A stretch of 64,000 nt of DNA, from the NCBI GenBank assembly GCA_017307755.1, contig JAFKGQ010000012.1:186001-250000 (forward strand), read 5' to 3'. Below, piece after piece: positions 35,418-44,797 of the stretch; the first letter of the stretch is position 1; each line of letters starts with the position of its first letter. This DNA is from Chitinophagaceae bacterium. GTDB lineage: Bacteria > Bacteroidota > Bacteroidia > Chitinophagales > Chitinophagaceae. The notes below the pieces were generated by a model. That model was not told the origin of the DNA and did not search any database. It saw nothing but the letters and a program-made list of their open reading frames with translations. A program made the translations under genes and the position numbers.

Positions 35418-36689
35418 TTAGAACGTGGGCGGAGGATAGGTCCGCTGCACGCTCATCATATACATCCGCCCGTTGATGATCTCGATGGAGCTGATGGTCG
35501 CGAACGACTGCTGTCTATGCATCCCCGATGCTGTATACCTGATCAGGTTGGGTAGCCAGCAACTGGCCAGTTGGGTGGTGGCATCGGGCCTGGGTACGCT
35601 CCGTCTGCCGGCGGGGGTAGTGCTGTATTTGCCGTCATTGGCGACGTTGGAACAACCGATGGCCGCCAGCAGGTTGCTTGCGGAAGCTAATCCACCCGGC
35701 GTTGGGACCTGACCCGGTAGGGGGGTCATTCCGGGGGCCATCAATATGAACAGCTGCCATTCCCTGCTCAACACTCCTCCCGTGGTGTCCACGTCCGCGA
35801 ACATAGGTATGCCGTAGTAAGGCGCCACTCCTGCCGTCTGGCTGCGGATGACCGACCCCAGCCAGACATTGTTGTACCCGGGTATCAGGTTAATGTCCCC
35901 TTTGTTACCGTCCACATAGGGGTAAGGCAAGTCATTATTGTACAGGTTGTAATACAGCAGCATCGTATCTCCTACACCTACCGTCCTGTTGGAAGCATTA
36001 TAATAGTTCTGGGTGGTCAAGGGGGAGCCATTGGCTGCCGCATAGCCTTCCGCGCTCAGGTTGTAAAAATTCACGTACAGGGTCTTATCGTCAAAGGCTG
36101 TCCTGGCAAACTGTTCCTGACGGATATAGAGACTTACGGGCAGCGGCAGCTGTGTGCTCATGTTTTTCTGCAAAACCTCCATTGTATAGATCTCTCCGGA
36201 GGTGAGATCTACTGTCGTATCGATCAGCAGACTTTTTCTGTCTCTATCATCCAGGCTGAAGAATGGGGTGGGGCTGACAGGCCGCGTATAGAACACTATC
36301 CGGTGCCTGCCTGAAGGCACCTGCGCCCAACTGGCCAGGTTGATACCATTCAGGATGGGACCTACCGGCACCTTGGCGCTGCCGGGATATTCCGTGTTCT
36401 TATAATCGGTGTTGCCGGCATTGGCGGGGTAAGGCTGCGCATAAGGGGCCCGCTTATCCAGGAAGTCGCCCAGTATCTTTCCGCTTGTGATCAGGCCGGA
36501 TTTATCATACCCGGGATCGATGATCATCGCCAGGAAAGGCTGCGGCTGATCTTTATTGGTGACATCCACCGTATAGAGCAGGCTGTTGAATACCCGGAGA
36601 TAGGCGGCATCGGGTACGGATGTGTAAGACGACTTGCGGCAACTGCCCAGGACCAGTAACAATGCAGTTGTGATAAATATGTTTTTCAT
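35418..36689 (-). CDS. Large lipoprotein of the fasciclin operon, possibly DUF4397-like
   Basis: The 423-residue lipoprotein has its acyl cysteine at residue 17 (LLLVLGSCRKSS). The mature chain opens with AAYLRVFNSLLYTVDV, which resembles the first strand of DUF4397 beta-sandwich domains, and contains further segments of the same style (VPSGRHRIVFYTRP, LYVNFYNLSAEG). I cannot assign a family with certainty. It lies 4 bp after the 36694-38361 gene and 22 bp before the first fasciclin gene, so it is part of the surface lipoprotein set of locus A. No catalytic motif is visible. Confidence 0.75.
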   Translation of the reverse strand: MKNIFITTALLLVLGSCRKSSYTSVPDAAYLRVFNSLLYTVDVTNKDQPQPFLAMIIDPGYDKSGLITSGKILGDFLDKRAPYAQPYPANAGNTDYKNTEYPGSAKVPVGPILNGINLASWAQVPSGRHRIVFYTRPVSPTPFFSLDDRDRKSLLIDTTVDLTSGEIYTMEVLQKNMSTQLPLPVSLYIRQEQFARTAFDDKTLYVNFYNLSAEGYAAANGSPLTTQNYYNASNRTVGVGDTMLLYYNLYNNDLPYPYVDGNKGDINLIPGYNNVWLGSVIRSQTAGVAPYYGIPMFADVDTTGGVLSREWQLFILMAPGMTPLPGQVPTPGGLASASNLLAAIGCSNVANDGKYSTTPAGRRSVPRPDATTQLASCWLPNLIRYTASGMHRQQSFATISSIEIINGRMYMMSVQRTYPPPTF

Positions 36690-36693
36690 CTTC

Positions 36694-38361
36694 TTATAGA
36701 TTATGCTTTACGACGATCATTTTTGGCTGCTGGTTTGCGATGCTCCTGCCAATTAGCGCCACCGTATATACTCCCGGCTCTTTCCCCGGCGGCTGGCTGG
36801 GATATTGTGCCGCGGGAAGGTGAACAAAGTTGGTGGGGGTAAGGTCGGCTACTCCGTTGAGCCTGTTGCCCGGCAATGCCCGGGGTTTGGACTGGTAGAC
36901 CTCGATATTCGTGGCAGAGCCGCTTATAAGGTTTACATACGGGTAGGAGACTGCTATCGCATCTGCGGGTTGTCCAGGCTGCAGGTTTTGGGCTGCCAGG
37001 GCAGATGAGAAACGTGTATTTGGGAACAATACCCCGTTGGGTTGGGTAAATGTCACATAGTCCAGGTCGGGGCACAGGTTGAGAAAGCGAGTTTGTACGA
37101 TCATGTCGAAGTTCAGGGGATCGTATAACAGTGCGCCGGCGTCGGAGCCGTCCGCATTCGTTCCTGTGGACTGCAACCCTCCCATATTGTTCTGTACGAC
37201 CGCCACGCTATCCGGCCCTGCGGCCGTCGGGTACACCCACAGCGTCAGGTTGTCGCCGCCTTTTACGCTGAATTTCTTTTCCGCGACCACCTTCCCCGTA
37301 CCATCTGTTACTTTTGCAGTATGACTTCCTGCTATCAGCGTGGTATAACCGCTGGAAAGACCATAACCGATGACGCTGTCCATTCCATCTATTTGCAGGT
37401 GCAACCCATTTTCCTCTGCCGTATTTACCCCTTGTACCCTGGCGTAGGTGAGGTTTGCCGACGGCTGGATATCCGTCTCGAAAGAAAAACAGTTGGTGGG
37501 TATGGGGTATTCCTTATATTGATAAGAGCCGCCTGAATAATATACCACTACGCTGTAGGCGCCGCCCGGCTGAAAGGTCCGGGTCGGGATATAATATTGA
37601 CCGCCTGTGATGGTGAAGTCCGCCTGGCTTGTGACGCTCATCAGTTGTGGCGCTTTTGCCGGCAACTGTATCCCTTTTCCATCTATCAGTATCCGGAAGG
37701 AGTAAGTGCCGTAAGGCAGCTCCACATAGTCGGACCATTGCCCATTGGCTATTCCCGATGTAACGGGGCTTACCGGCGTGCCGTCCGCCAGCGTCAGTGT
37801 CAGGGGTGTTCCCGGGGCAAGACCCGCATTTGAAACCCCCAGGTTGATCAGCCGTATCCGGATATGCGTAGGATCGCCAGCTGGGGTCACCGCACGGGGA
37901 ATTTGCGTGACCCCGGTACTATTGTTGGTCTGCAGCTGCGTGCCGGCCAGGTAATAGTCGGAAGGATGGTAATAGTCTTCCTGTACCTGGAATGAATCCA
38001 GCAGGTATGGCATTGCCGGGGCCAACTGTGCTGCCATCACCTTAACTATCGCCCTGCCGCCCGCATCGAGGAATTGCTGTGGAAGATAATAACCATCCGT
38101 CAGCTTCCCCGTGGTAGGGAAATATTTTGTAGGGTTGGGAAGGCTGGTGGGGCCTGTTCCGGCAAAAGGGACTGCCAGGAAGTTGGTGAGCGTATCATTG
38201 TTCACCACCAGGTCCCAGCCTGTACCCAGGACTATCCGTACGGTGGAGGGCGCCAGGTTCTCATAAGTCACCTGGCGGCCGGCGGTGACATCGTTCTTCG
38301 ATTTGCTGCAGGACGTGGTAAGTACAGCACCGGCCAGTAAAAATCGTATTGTTCGTTTCAT
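36694..38361 (-). CDS. Large lipoprotein with DUF4397-like repeats
   Basis: The protein has a lipoprotein signal with the acyl cysteine at residue 18 (GAVLTTSCSKSK) and about 540 mature residues. Several beta-sandwich-like segments follow, with the pattern of a strand starting rixliNl and a later TLxLADGT or YGTYSFRILIDG hairpin (about 165-250, 290-385 and 420-470). This suggests two or three DUF4397-like modules. I choose the ATG at 38361, because the nine extra upstream codons overlap the end of the receptor gene and precede no signal peptide. It is directly downstream of the STN-type TonB receptor by 13 bp, in the place a SusD would normally occupy. Confidence 0.75.
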   Translation of the reverse strand: MKRTIRFLLAGAVLTTSCSKSKNDVTAGRQVTYENLAPSTVRIVLGTGWDLVVNNDTLTNFLAVPFAGTGPTSLPNPTKYFPTTGKLTDGYYLPQQFLDAGGRAIVKVMAAQLAPAMPYLLDSFQVQEDYYHPSDYYLAGTQLQTNNSTGVTQIPRAVTPAGDPTHIRIRLINLGVSNAGLAPGTPLTLTLADGTPVSPVTSGIANGQWSDYVELPYGTYSFRILIDGKGIQLPAKAPQLMSVTSQADFTITGGQYYIPTRTFQPGGAYSVVVYYSGGSYQYKEYPIPTNCFSFETDIQPSANLTYARVQGVNTAEENGLHLQIDGMDSVIGYGLSSGYTTLIAGSHTAKVTDGTGKVVAEKKFSVKGGDNLTLWVYPTAAGPDSVAVVQNNMGGLQSTGTNADGSDAGALLYDPLNFDMIVQTRFLNLCPDLDYVTFTQPNGVLFPNTRFSSALAAQNLQPGQPADAIAVSYPYVNLISGSATNIEVYQSKPRALPGNRLNGVADLTPTNFVHLPAAQYPSQPPGKEPGVYTVALIGRSIANQQPKMIVVKHNL

Positions 38362-38374
38362 GATTGTAAGTTTA

Positions 38375-41300
38375 TCAGAATAAATCATAGGTAAGGCCGA
38401 TCATCAGTTCAACACCTTTCTGGAAACTTCTACGGATATATCTGACGCCATAGTATTTTCCGCCTGTATCGGGATTTGAATAGGTTTCCTCATAAGGTCT
38501 GTTCAGCACATTTTTGGCAAAGCCTTTCAACAAGAGTTTTTTTGTGATCTTCTGGCTGAACACGAAGTCCAGCACGGGCATGGGGCGGCTGTATAAGTCG
38601 GGGCCGCCATCCATGTTCACCTGTACCAGCCGTTCGCCAACCACATTGAGGGAGGCGGTAATGTCCGTCCCGATCCTGTTATTGGTGTAGTTCAGGAAAC
38701 CATTGATGGAGTAGGGGGCCTGTTCGAACAACGGGCTTTTGGAAGGCGCCTGTCTGTCGATGATATGTGATGCATCGAGACGTTCTTTATTCTTGATGAT
38801 GCTGCTTTGTGCGATGGTGACGTTGCTGCCGATGAAGAAGCGTCGTAAAGGTTTCCACAACACCCCCAGGTTTTTGACCACTTCCAGCTCGATACCCCAT
38901 AAATGACCTTTGTTAGGATCATTCCGGTATTCCACGGTGGGGAACTCGGGATAGGCTGCGCTTACGCCCCCCGAGTTTTGGATAAACACTTTTTCCAGCT
39001 GGTGATCTATTTCCTTGGCGAAGAAGGAGGCCGAGAGGACATCTCCCGTATGCGGGAACCATTCCCACCGGAAATCATAGCTGCGTGTCTCCTGGTTCAC
39101 CAGGTTGGGGTTGCCTACTACCAATGCCTGCTGGAAGGGGTCGAACTCGAATACATTTGTCAGCTCTCTTATCTCGGGTCTTGCCAGGGAGGTGCTATAG
39201 GCCAGCCGGAGATTCATTTGACGGGTGAGGGTATAGGTGATGTTGGCCGAATAATAAGGTTTGTATTTTGTAATGTATTTCGAGACGGGATTGATGTAGA
39301 CCAGATTGATGCCGCCGGTGGAAACGGAAGGATCGATGTAAATATTGGACGTGTCCACCCGGCTTTGGATATTTGTCTTTTCAAACCGGACGCCGCCGGT
39401 GAGCCGCAGGTCTTTTATAGGATGCAGATCCAGCATGCCGTAGAAGGCGTTGGTTTCATAGAAGCCTTTATAGTTGTTAGGCGATTTCTGTGTGTTGTAA
39501 AGGAAGCCGCTTACCAGCGGGGCGCCTTCCGTCGTAGAAGACGTCACCGTGTGAATCCCGATCTGTTTATAACCTACCAACTGATCGAGATCGCCATTTA
39601 CCTGGTACAACGGCAGCTGTTTTGTCACGCTGAAATTAGAGCCGGGCAGTGACAGCACATATTCACCAAAGGTCCGGTCGCGGTAGAGATAGCTGTAACC
39701 AGCTTTGAATGCCTGGTCCCAGCCATGCCATCCAAACGGCAGTGTGACGTCTACCTTGTAGTTATAATTGGTTTCTTCCAGGTTCCTGAACCTGCGACCG
39801 TTGGGGTCTGCTTGTATCTTTCCATATGGTCCATATCCATTGACATAGCCGGAGACGAGGGCATAATAATCGGTGACGCCCAGAAATTGAGGGTTTGGGG
39901 TAGGGGAAGGTACGGCCACATATCCGCCGCCCACCGGACGATAGTCTGCGAGGTTGACGAACCGGTAGTCCGGATCATCCTGTGTACTCTTTGAAGAAGC
40001 GGCGTTATAGCTCAGCCGTGGTGCGTACTTTCTATTGCCGAACTTATGTTCGCCTTGCAGGTTGTATGTATTGAATGTCCGGTATGTCTGTTTCAGCGAA
40101 TAAATAAAACTGTATACCGGCCCGTTCAATCCCGTGGTATAATCATACTGTCCGTAGAGGCTGGTGGCCTGTGTCTCGGCGCCCCGGCTGCCCAGGTATT
40201 GAAAGCTTATTTCGTTGTTGGCGTCCAGGCGGTAGCTAAGCCCGCCCAACACTCCATAGTTCAGCAACTGACTGCCTGTGTTCTCCCTGTATCCCACATA
40301 TCTGCCCAGGTTGGGTGTGTTAGGCGTGATATAGGCCGGCACCACCCTGGACTCATCGATGGAAGGGTTGCCTGTCATTATCCCCTGGTAAATGCTGTAC
40401 TGATTAAGCACGCCATTGCTGATATCCGTGCTGCGGCTGTAATAGCTGCCGCTGAGGATAAGTCCTAGTTGGTGATGTCCGAAGATCTCGTAAGAATTCC
40501 CGAATGTCACGTTGTAGAGGCCGTTCAACGGCGCCTGTTTATAACGAGTGGTAAGTACGGGATCGAAGGCGTGCATGATCCTGTTGACCCGGGCCACTTC
40601 CTGCACCAGAGTAGGGTCATTATTTGCGCCTGACACCAGCTGTTGGATCTGGCCCAACCCCTGGGGGTATTGTTTGCCGAGGTTGACAAAATCCGGCTTC
40701 AGATCATGATCCTTTACTTTATTTCCCAGGAAACCCATATCGCTGTTGTAAAAGCTGTTGACCTTTCCGCCTATACCAATGTTGGTGTTGTATCCGGTCT
40801 GTGCTGTAATGGAAAGTGTCCTTTTGTTGGGTATGGACCTGGTCTTCAGCTCGACGATACCGCCTGAAGCGTCCGCCGGCTTGTCCGGGGTCATGGTTTT
40901 GAAGACAACAATATTATCGAGTAAATTGGCGGGCACCAGGTCCAGCGGAATAGTACTGCGGTCCGGGTCGGATGAGGACAACCGGATGCCGTTCAATTCA
41001 CCTATCACGCTTCTGTCGCCCAATCCACGCACGGCCACATATTTTTCATCCGTGATCGTCACGCCCGACACCCGTTGTAAAGCCTGCGTGGTGGTGATGC
41101 TCGCCGTACGTTCGATCTGCTGGGCGGAGATGCCGTCGGAAACGGTAGCCGCCTTTTGCCGTTCGTCCAGCAGCGCCGCTTCTGTATTTATCTTTCTTCT
41201 TGCCTGTACCGTCACTGTCCCCAGGGACTGCCCCGTGTGCAGCAGCGCAATCTCCATCGAAGGCCCGTCTATTCTTACCTGCCGGCCCTTGTACCCGATG

Positions 41301-41827
41301 TAGGTGACGATCAATTCCAGGTGACTACTGTCGGTGACCAGCGAGAAATTACCGGCATCATCCGTGACAGCGTTGGCACGGGCGTTCATTACCTGTATGC
41401 TGACGCCTGACAACGGCGTCTTACCGGCTGCATCCGTCACCTGTCCCGACACCCGTACTTGTTTTGGCGCCGGGCGCGGTGGGGCGGGTTTTACGGAGAT
41501 CGTCCTGTTGTTGATCGAAAACTCGAGCCCAAGTTCTTTGTGTAGATGAGTTAACACCGCACCCAGCGAAGTGTTTTTAAAATTCAGCTCATTCAGGCGA
41601 AGCCGCGCCATTTCACTTTTTTGAAAAACAAAATCGTAAGAGGTTTGCCCGCCCAGGTCTTTTAACAGTATATCTACGGTCGCAGACGAGTAGCCGATGG
41701 ATACCTTTTCTTTTAATGAGGAATATTGCTGGGCGTCTGCCTTTGGCGCCATCGCCATCAGACAACAAAAGAACAGCAGGGGCAATAGAATGCCAGGGCA
41801 TGGATAGCCACGTGTGCAAAGTCGCAT
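38375..41827 (-). CDS. TonB-dependent receptor with STN signalling domain (transducer)
   Basis: This 1150-residue outer-membrane receptor combines transport with signalling. Order: signal peptide (about 1-32), STN domain (about 42-113, VDILLKDLGGQTSYDFVF), carboxypeptidase regulatory-like domain (about 122-205), plug (about 215-330, QALQRVSGVTITDEKYVAVRG) and a barrel ending GVELMIGLTYDLF. The plug lacks the SusC signature (no GYGTQ or LKDAASxAIYG), so it is a general TonB transducer rather than SusC. It lies 15 bp after the FecR gene. The STN domain is expected to contact FecR in the periplasm and so relay ligand binding to the ECF sigma encoded at 42922. Confidence 0.93.
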   Translation of the reverse strand: MRLCTRGYPCPGILLPLLFFCCLMAMAPKADAQQYSSLKEKVSIGYSSATVDILLKDLGGQTSYDFVFQKSEMARLRLNELNFKNTSLGAVLTHLHKELGLEFSINNRTISVKPAPPRPAPKQVRVSGQVTDAAGKTPLSGVSIQVMNARANAVTDDAGNFSLVTDSSHLELIVTYIGYKGRQVRIDGPSMEIALLHTGQSLGTVTVQARRKINTEAALLDERQKAATVSDGISAQQIERTASITTTQALQRVSGVTITDEKYVAVRGLGDRSVIGELNGIRLSSSDPDRSTIPLDLVPANLLDNIVVFKTMTPDKPADASGGIVELKTRSIPNKRTLSITAQTGYNTNIGIGGKVNSFYNSDMGFLGNKVKDHDLKPDFVNLGKQYPQGLGQIQQLVSGANNDPTLVQEVARVNRIMHAFDPVLTTRYKQAPLNGLYNVTFGNSYEIFGHHQLGLILSGSYYSRSTDISNGVLNQYSIYQGIMTGNPSIDESRVVPAYITPNTPNLGRYVGYRENTGSQLLNYGVLGGLSYRLDANNEISFQYLGSRGAETQATSLYGQYDYTTGLNGPVYSFIYSLKQTYRTFNTYNLQGEHKFGNRKYAPRLSYNAASSKSTQDDPDYRFVNLADYRPVGGGYVAVPSPTPNPQFLGVTDYYALVSGYVNGYGPYGKIQADPNGRRFRNLEETNYNYKVDVTLPFGWHGWDQAFKAGYSYLYRDRTFGEYVLSLPGSNFSVTKQLPLYQVNGDLDQLVGYKQIGIHTVTSSTTEGAPLVSGFLYNTQKSPNNYKGFYETNAFYGMLDLHPIKDLRLTGGVRFEKTNIQSRVDTSNIYIDPSVSTGGINLVYINPVSKYITKYKPYYSANITYTLTRQMNLRLAYSTSLARPEIRELTNVFEFDPFQQALVVGNPNLVNQETRSYDFRWEWFPHTGDVLSASFFAKEIDHQLEKVFIQNSGGVSAAYPEFPTVEYRNDPNKGHLWGIELEVVKNLGVLWKPLRRFFIGSNVTIAQSSIIKNKERLDASHIIDRQAPSKSPLFEQAPYSINGFLNYTNNRIGTDITASLNVVGERLVQVNMDGGPDLYSRPMPVLDFVFSQKITKKLLLKGFAKNVLNRPYEETYSNPDTGGKYYGVRYIRRSFQKGVELMIGLTYDLF

Positions 41828-41842
41828 AAAGGTTACTTGAAT

Positions 41843-42802
41843 TTAGTGTCCGGTCACTTTGTGAACGAGATATTTTCCATTTTCATAAGAATAGGTAAGG
41901 TCCAGTGGGAATAGAACATTTTTCAGGACGTCTTCGATCTTGTCCCTCCTGAATTGCCCGGACAGCTTCACCGCCGCCAGTTTTGTCGTATCATAAATGA
42001 TAGTGACATTATAGATCTGTTCCAGTTGCTGCAATATTTCCGGCAAGGGTGTATTGTCCAGTACGATCTTGCCTTTTACCCAGCCCGTCATATCACCCCG
42101 CACGGCCTTTTCCAGTACTTCATACTGATGCGTGATACTGTCGTAGTTCAATACCTGTCCTGGCAGCAATACCGTCGAAGCGACACCGGTGATACCCGTG
42201 CTGACCTGTACTTTCCCGGTCACCAATGCCACTTGTACCCTGGATTGCGCCGGCCATGAACGCACATTAAAAGAGGTGCCCAGTACGGTGGTCTTCAACT
42301 GCCGGGTATATACGGTGAAGGGATATTGCCGGTCCTTTGCTACTTCAAAAAAAGCTTCCCCCTCCAACTTTACCTGTCGATGATCTCCATATGACAAGGA
42401 GGAATGTACGTTCAGCCATACTTCCGTACCATCTGTCATTCTTATATATTTTATATCTTTTGATGTGTTCTCTATTTTATTCCAGGCTATTTCGGACGGG
42501 GTAGCCTGACGGATCATCCAATACATACCGCCCGATGCCAGTATGATCAATACCACGGCCGCAGCAACCCACCATTTCTTAAGACTTATATGCCGTATCT
42601 TTCTGTACTGTGTTCTTTTTTCAATATCTACCCACATCGACTCACGCTCCCGGGCCTCCACTTCACCTTTTGCGGTCTTCCAATGTCCGAAGAAGAAGGC
42701 CTCGGACTCACCGGTATTATCCAGAAATTCAACTATCTCTGCCAGTTCCTCCGGAGTACAGGGCTCACCTTTAAAATATCTTTCCAGTAGGTCTTTATTC
42801 AT
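41843..42802 (-). CDS. FecR-type anti-sigma factor (locus A)
   Basis: This inner-membrane anti-sigma regulator has a short cytoplasmic N-terminus (about 1-75) that would hold the sigma factor. A transmembrane helix follows (about 76-96, WWVAAAVVLIILASGGMYWMI), then a periplasmic FecR domain (about 125-225, GTEVWLNVHSSLSY, GEAFFEVAKDRQYPFTVYT) and a C-terminal DUF4974 (about 245-315). I start at the ATG at 42802 (MNKDLLERYFKGE), the usual N-terminus; the frame runs 29 codons further but with no homology pattern. It is divergent from the sigma gene across 119 bp, an arrangement that allows the sigma to drive both directions. Confidence 0.93.
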   Translation of the reverse strand: MNKDLLERYFKGEPCTPEELAEIVEFLDNTGESEAFFFGHWKTAKGEVEARERESMWVDIEKRTQYRKIRHISLKKWWVAAAVVLIILASGGMYWMIRQATPSEIAWNKIENTSKDIKYIRMTDGTEVWLNVHSSLSYGDHRQVKLEGEAFFEVAKDRQYPFTVYTRQLKTTVLGTSFNVRSWPAQSRVQVALVTGKVQVSTGITGVASTVLLPGQVLNYDSITHQYEVLEKAVRGDMTGWVKGKIVLDNTPLPEILQQLEQIYNVTIIYDTTKLAAVKLSGQFRRDKIEDVLKNVLFPLDLTYSYENGKYLVHKVTGH

Positions 42803-42921
42803 GTCACTAATATTTACAAGACTGCTTGAAAAAACCTTATAGGCCGGGGAAGAGATTTTTTTCTGTTCATCATTTGTTAACATACCCACAGACGTTTTGG
42901 TAGTAGTTTCGCGGTAGCATT

Positions 42922-43494
42922 ATGACACCCGGACTTCATAATACTGCTTTTAGGAAAATTTACGAATCCACCCACTCCAAGGTGTATCATTTTGTATTGA
43001 AGTTATCCTGGAACAATAAGGAGCTCACCCACGACATCGTCCAGGATTGTTATGTCAAACTTTGGAATACCATCGAGACACCAGATGAAGGGGTTAACTA
43101 CCTCCCTTTACTCTACACCATCTCCAAGAACCTTCTTATCAATGCCCACCGGAAGATGCTGGTCGATCAGCGAAGAAAAACGGAGTGGCAGCGTATGCAG
43201 ACTGACTCCACCGGTGACAGCACCGAGCTTTATCTTCGTCACAAAGATTCCAACGAAATAATGGAAAAAATGCTGGCCCAAATGCCGGAGAGGAGAAGAA
43301 GGATCTATATCCTGTGCAAGGAGGAAGGACTCAGTCATAAAGAGATAGCGGGGCTGCTCAATATCAGCAAGGACACTGTGGAGCAGCAGATGCATTTATC
43401 CATGAAACACCTGCGTAAAGAGCTTTCCAAAAAGATCGTTCCCTTTTTGGTGTTACTTGCAGCTGTGCAGCAGCTGGTCAGCTGGATGAAATGA
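42922..43494 (+). CDS. ECF sigma-70 factor (locus A)
   Basis: The 190-residue ECF sigma has region 2 at about 10-75 (FRKIYESTHSKVYHFVLKLSWN, HDIVQDCYVKLWN) and region 4 at about 125-180 (ERRRRIYILCKEEGLSHKEIAGLLNISKDTVEQQMHLSMKHL). It belongs to the FecI-like ECF group of Bacteroidota and is paired with the divergent FecR. The C-terminus (FLVLLAAVQQLVSWMK) is hydrophobic, which is common in this group. Its last 17 bp overlap the end of the convergent MutS-like gene. Confidence 0.94.
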   Translation: MTPGLHNTAFRKIYESTHSKVYHFVLKLSWNNKELTHDIVQDCYVKLWNTIETPDEGVNYLPLLYTISKNLLINAHRKMLVDQRRKTEWQRMQTDSTGDSTELYLRHKDSNEIMEKMLAQMPERRRRIYILCKEEGLSHKEIAGLLNISKDTVEQQMHLSMKHLRKELSKKIVPFLVLLAAVQQLVSWMK

Positions 43495-44797
43495 GCTCCA
43501 GTATTCCTTCATTTCGTATGATCATCATCCCCTGTCTGTCGGCAGTAATGCCTTCCTGCAATGTATATGTATAACGGGGACGTGATCCTTCCATTATTGT
43601 AGGCATAAAGACGCAATTGATATTGTTGTGGTCTTTCAGGACTTCTCCCACCTCGATGATATGGGTGGATATGATAAAAAGACAATCCCTGTAGCCGGAG
43701 AACGCCTCAGTGACTGCCAGGGTACCGTCATAAGCATCCTTTACATTGGTGCCTTTGAACAGCTCGTCAAACATGATCAACAGCCTTTTCCCCTGGCTGA
43801 CGGCCTCCGCCGCCTGCTTTACCCTTATCACTTCCGCATAAAAATGACTATAACCCAGGCTGATATTATCAGCCACATTGATGGATGAGTAAAGCCCATC
43901 CCGGACTGAGAATTCCATCGCGGCGGCGGCTATTGGAAAACCCATATGAGCCAGGTACAGGGCGATGCCCACCGACTTCATCCAGGTGGATTTGCCGGCC
44001 ATATTTGCGCCTGTCAGGAACAGGACATTGCTGTCCCCATGTAAGGACAGATCATTGCCAACAGCGCCTTTTATGCCCGGATGATAAAGACCTTTTGCCG
44101 AAAGGATATTTTTTTCCTGCGGTTGCGCCACGGCATATACAAATCCCCTGGAGCGCGCCACATCGCTGACCGAAGTAAATACATCCAGCTCATAAATAAA
44201 GGATAAAATGCCCTCCATCTTTTCGTGTAGTGCGCCCTTTAGGACATGCTCATAAAAAGCCAGCGTTCTCACCGGCAGCGCCTGGTATATATCGATATTT
44301 CGCAGTTTTTCCAGTCTTGTGTCGGACAATATTTCCCTGATGATCTGTATACGGGCGGTATAGGGACCTGACGGCGATGACATTCCTTCCAGGAAAGTAT
44401 GGCATTTTTTTAGTGTAGTGATAGTGGCCTGTAGTCCCTGGATGTTTTTTTTATATCGGTCGTCCCTGGTCAGCCCGGAAAGACATTTTTTTACAAACGT
44501 ACCAACCCATGCCCTTAGCATACCGGCGCCGGCGCCCGTGTCGAGGTATTCCCTCATCAGGCTGACCTCCTGTACATCAAAAGGGAAGACGGGCGCCGCC
44601 TGCTGGAAGAAATGGAATATACCGCTGCGCTCATTGATGGCGGGCGCATTGTCCAGTGGCGTACGGAACATGCTATCCAGCAGCTGCTCGCCACCTCTTG
44701 TTCTTACCTGGTTGAAAAGACTGTACACCGACCCCTGTCTGAATTTCCCCAGCAGGCTCAGTTCCTCTACTGTTTGCGTATCTGTAATAAAGCTCAT
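43478..44797 (-). CDS. Short MutS-like ATPase, second of a tandem pair
   Basis: This 439-residue protein keeps only the MutS core/lever (domain III-like, about 15-235, opening with RGGEQLLDSMFRTPL) and the ABC-type ATPase domain V. The ATPase motifs are TGANMAGKST (Walker A, 262-271), DELFKGTN (Walker B/D-loop, 344-351, compare DELGRGTS in MutS) and STH (377-379). The mismatch-recognition domain I with its Phe-x-Glu, the connector and an Smr nuclease domain are all absent. The C-terminus (TADRQGMMIIRNEGILELI) is shared with the upstream paralog, with which it overlaps by 4 bp. A mechanochemical or assembly role rather than mismatch repair is inferred. Confidence 0.85.
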   Translation of the reverse strand: MSFITDTQTVEELSLLGKFRQGSVYSLFNQVRTRGGEQLLDSMFRTPLDNAPAINERSGIFHFFQQAAPVFPFDVQEVSLMREYLDTGAGAGMLRAWVGTFVKKCLSGLTRDDRYKKNIQGLQATITTLKKCHTFLEGMSSPSGPYTARIQIIREILSDTRLEKLRNIDIYQALPVRTLAFYEHVLKGALHEKMEGILSFIYELDVFTSVSDVARSRGFVYAVAQPQEKNILSAKGLYHPGIKGAVGNDLSLHGDSNVLFLTGANMAGKSTWMKSVGIALYLAHMGFPIAAAAMEFSVRDGLYSSINVADNISLGYSHFYAEVIRVKQAAEAVSQGKRLLIMFDELFKGTNVKDAYDGTLAVTEAFSGYRDCLFIISTHIIEVGEVLKDHNNINCVFMPTIMEGSRPRYTYTLQEGITADRQGMMIIRNEGILELISSS

